DNA from: Flavobacterium aquiphilum | GTDB lineage: Bacteria; Bacteroidota; Bacteroidia; Flavobacteriales; Flavobacteriaceae | Reading direction: 5' to 3' | Assembly: GCF_027111335.1 (NCBI RefSeq) | Contig: NZ_CP114288.1 | Span: 3,782,001 to 3,846,000 of the forward strand | DNA length: 64,000 nucleotides | In this document: positions 62,895-64,000 of the stretch, one piece after another | Numbering within the stretch: position 1 is the stretch's first letter | How the letters are laid out: each line of letters opens with the position of its first letter | The notes under the pieces: model-generated | What the model was told of the DNA's origin: nothing | The model's database searches: none | What the model saw: only the letters and a program-made list of their open reading frames with translations | Made by a program: the position numbers and the translations under genes

Positions 62895-63431
62895 ATGGAT
62901 TTTTTTGCATCTCAAATTATTTGTCTAGCGACAAATGTTTCGCCTAAAGGCTTCATGAAATGTGAAGGGCAAACATTAAAAACAGCAGATTATCCTGCCT
63001 TATTTTCGGTTATCGGGATTAATTATGGCGGTAACGGAACTACTAATTTTAAATTACCTGATCTTCGAGATAGATCAATTGTGCATCAATCGGCTTCTAA
63101 GGCTTTAGGAAGTTTTGGCGGGAGTTCTTCGATAACTTTAACCGAAGATAATTTACCGCAACATACACATACATTAAATAATGTTGTTGTAAAAATAAAA
63201 GCATCTACTGCTAATGCAGATGAAGTAGCTGCCGAAGGTAATTATCCAGCTGTTTCTGGAAGCGCTACTTATTCAGGCAATGGACCAACTACTGGAACCT
63301 ATACAGGAGAAACTGAAATTTTTGGTACTATTAATAACGCAGGATCAGACTCAACAGTTGATATTCAAAACCCTTACCTAGCGATGAGTTATTTTATTTC
63401 ATTGTATGGTGTATTACCGGTACAGGAATAA
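62895..63431 (+). CDS. Phage tail-collar / microcystin-dependent-protein-like protein
   Basis: A 178-residue protein with a complete tail-collar domain at the N-terminus: FASQIICLATNVSPKGFMKC, then EGQTLKTADYPALFSVIG, NYGGNGTTNFKLPDLRDRS. The His-rich LPQHTHTLNN motif (about residue 96) and the C-terminal NPYLAMSYFISLYGVLP are also standard. Such proteins form the tips of short tail fibres in T4-like phages and occur in bacterial tail-like particles. It follows fibre copy 2 by 4 bp and is followed by a strong terminator. Confidence 0.9.
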   Translation: MDFFASQIICLATNVSPKGFMKCEGQTLKTADYPALFSVIGINYGGNGTTNFKLPDLRDRSIVHQSASKALGSFGGSSSITLTEDNLPQHTHTLNNVVVKIKASTANADEVAAEGNYPAVSGSATYSGNGPTTGTYTGETEIFGTINNAGSDSTVDIQNPYLAMSYFISLYGVLPVQE

Positions 63432-63440
63432 TTGCTTATG

Positions 63441-63470
63441 AAAGCCGTAAATTTATGAGACGGCTTTTTT
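63441..63470 (+). terminator. Rho-independent terminator after the tail-collar gene
   Basis: AAAGCCGT (63441-63448) pairs with ACGGCTTT (63460-63467), loop of 11 bases, followed by a run of T. It lies 9 bp past the stop and closes the long rightward series. Confidence 0.85.
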
Positions 63471-63691
63471 TATTTTTTTTTGAACAGCGGCTTCGGTAAA
63501 AAGCCGCTTGAAAAGTTATTGAATTGGTTTATCGTTTCCTGGACAATAGATACAATAGACTTTACCACTTAAAAAAGGCGGGCATTGTCAGGCAAGTATA
63601 ATGACGGATGAGGCGATAAAAGGTTTTCTGAAGTAATTCCCAGGAGGCGGGAATTTAAAAAATAATCCTCCAACATTAAAAAAAACTCTCA
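63471..63691. other. Hairpin-rich, G+C-richer spacer
   Basis: No gene is visible. It contains two further perfect hairpins: AGCGGCTT-N7-AAGCCGCT at 63486-63508 and AATTCCC-N7-GGGAATT at 63635-63655, without T-tails. Base composition is richer in G+C than the flanking genes. With the terminator before and the long hairpin after, at least four inverted repeats lie within 400 bases. Confidence 0.55.
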
Positions 63692-63813
63692 CATCTTAAT
63701 TAATTAGCACCAAAGCCAACGTTGGAGAGCATTAAATCATCTATGCTGTGGCTTTGCTATTTAAATAATTCTCGAAAGGACAAATATACACTAACCAATC
63801 AAAAATTAAGATG
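63692..63813 (+). repeat. Long imperfect hairpin upstream of fibre copy 3
   Basis: The outer arms CATCTTAATT (63692-63701) and AATTAAGATG (63804-63813) pair perfectly over 10 bp. The inner arms CAAAGCCA (63711-63718) and TGGCTTTG (63749-63756) pair perfectly, with AGCAT/ATGCT and the palindrome CCAACGTTGG (63716-63725) inside. The position, about 50 bases before the fibre start, is the same as for copies 1 and 2, though the base sequence differs. Confidence 0.6.
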
Positions 63814-63863
63814 AATAATATTACCAAAGGCAATTTAGGTATATACAAATTAAAAAATAAAAA

Positions 63864-64000
63864 ATGAGCATTAATCATAACAGAATAAAAGTTGCCGATT
63901 TAGAAAAAAATGAGGCCAATAAAATCTTAATCACAAACAGTGATGGAGAATTAGAGTTTGTTGATATTAACAATACTCTTGATTGCACCCTGCCAGGAAA
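63864..64000 (+). CDS. Tail-fibre-like protein, N-terminal cassette copy 3 (partial)
   Basis: The frame starts at 63864 and is open at the right edge after 45 full codons. It reads MSINHNRIKVADLEKNEANK, then ILITNSDGELEFVDINN, nearly the same as copy 1 (closer to copy 1 than to copy 2 in both DNA and protein). The leader TAAAAAATAAAAA before the ATG is also shared with copies 1 and 2. The variable part lies outside the window. Confidence 0.85.
   Translation, partial: MSINHNRIKVADLEKNEANKILITNSDGELEFVDINNTLDCTLPG

Noticed and set aside
58355..64000. Diversity-generating retroelement
   Set aside because: Repeated fibre ends suggested one, but no reverse transcriptase, template repeat or adenine-biased variation is visible in the window.
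1..64000. tRNA, rRNA and common riboswitches
   Set aside because: I looked for T-loop-like and anticodon-stem patterns and rRNA landmarks in the gaps and saw none; a covariance-model search would settle this.

Overview
This window is AT-rich (roughly one third G+C by eye) Bacteroidota DNA and looks like a Flavobacterium or close relative. The grounds are two SusC/SusD pairs, a periplasm-sensing hybrid two-component regulator, A-rich leaders without Shine-Dalgarno sequences, TAnnTTTG-type -7 promoter elements, and phage-like proteins with DUF5977-, BspA- and tail-collar-like domains. No rRNA, tRNA or CRISPR array was seen.

Left part (1-25.5 kb), envelope and sensing genes. The minus strand from 11.3 kb down to 1 kb is a polysaccharide utilisation locus: hybrid two-component regulator, SusC, SusD, and a TIG-domain surface lipoprotein that runs off the left edge. 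From 11.7 to 13.8 kb lies a small accessory patch: an orphan HipB-like regulator with two palindromic operators and a stub of hipA, then a single exported-protein gene bracketed by two attC-like inverted repeats, then non-coding DNA that is richer in G+C. From 13.8 to 20.5 kb there is a second SusC/SusD pair. Its SusC carries an N-terminal STN signalling domain and sits with a FecR-type anti-sigma factor and an ECF sigma factor. A calcium-dependent phosphoinositide phospholipase C-like enzyme is divergent from it. From 22.3 to 25.5 kb a TPR sensor kinase, a small lipoprotein and a divergent LuxR/NarL-type response regulator form a signalling group.

Right part (26.7-64 kb), a phage-derived block transcribed almost wholly rightward. 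It opens with two diverged copies of a small-gene module, one carrying a frameshift, on either side of a leftward S24/LexA-type repressor with a phage-like divergent control region; the second copy includes a DUF3164 gene. Next come a holin-like, an amidase-like and a spanin-like gene, and then proteins of 692, 1239, 379, 2335 and 1915 residues (PG-binding and LysM-like segments, a YD-repeat-like exported protein, a von Willebrand A domain). After these come tail-fibre-like, BspA/DUF285-repeat, DUF5977, Hint (self-cleaving) and tail-collar proteins.

From 58.3 kb to the right edge the fibre region is built from repeated modules. Three copies of one fibre N-terminus each have a different downstream sequence, each is preceded by a long imperfect hairpin, and decayed remnants of one whole module lie between copies 1 and 2. 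No capsid, terminase, portal, sheath, tube or integrase gene is visible. A shared ~82-bp structured promoter-like element precedes both the lysis cassette and the giant-protein operon. I read the block as a defective or domesticated phage, or an accessory arm of a phage-tail-like particle, with a diversifying fibre locus. That reading is inference; the structural genes, if any, would lie beyond position 64000.
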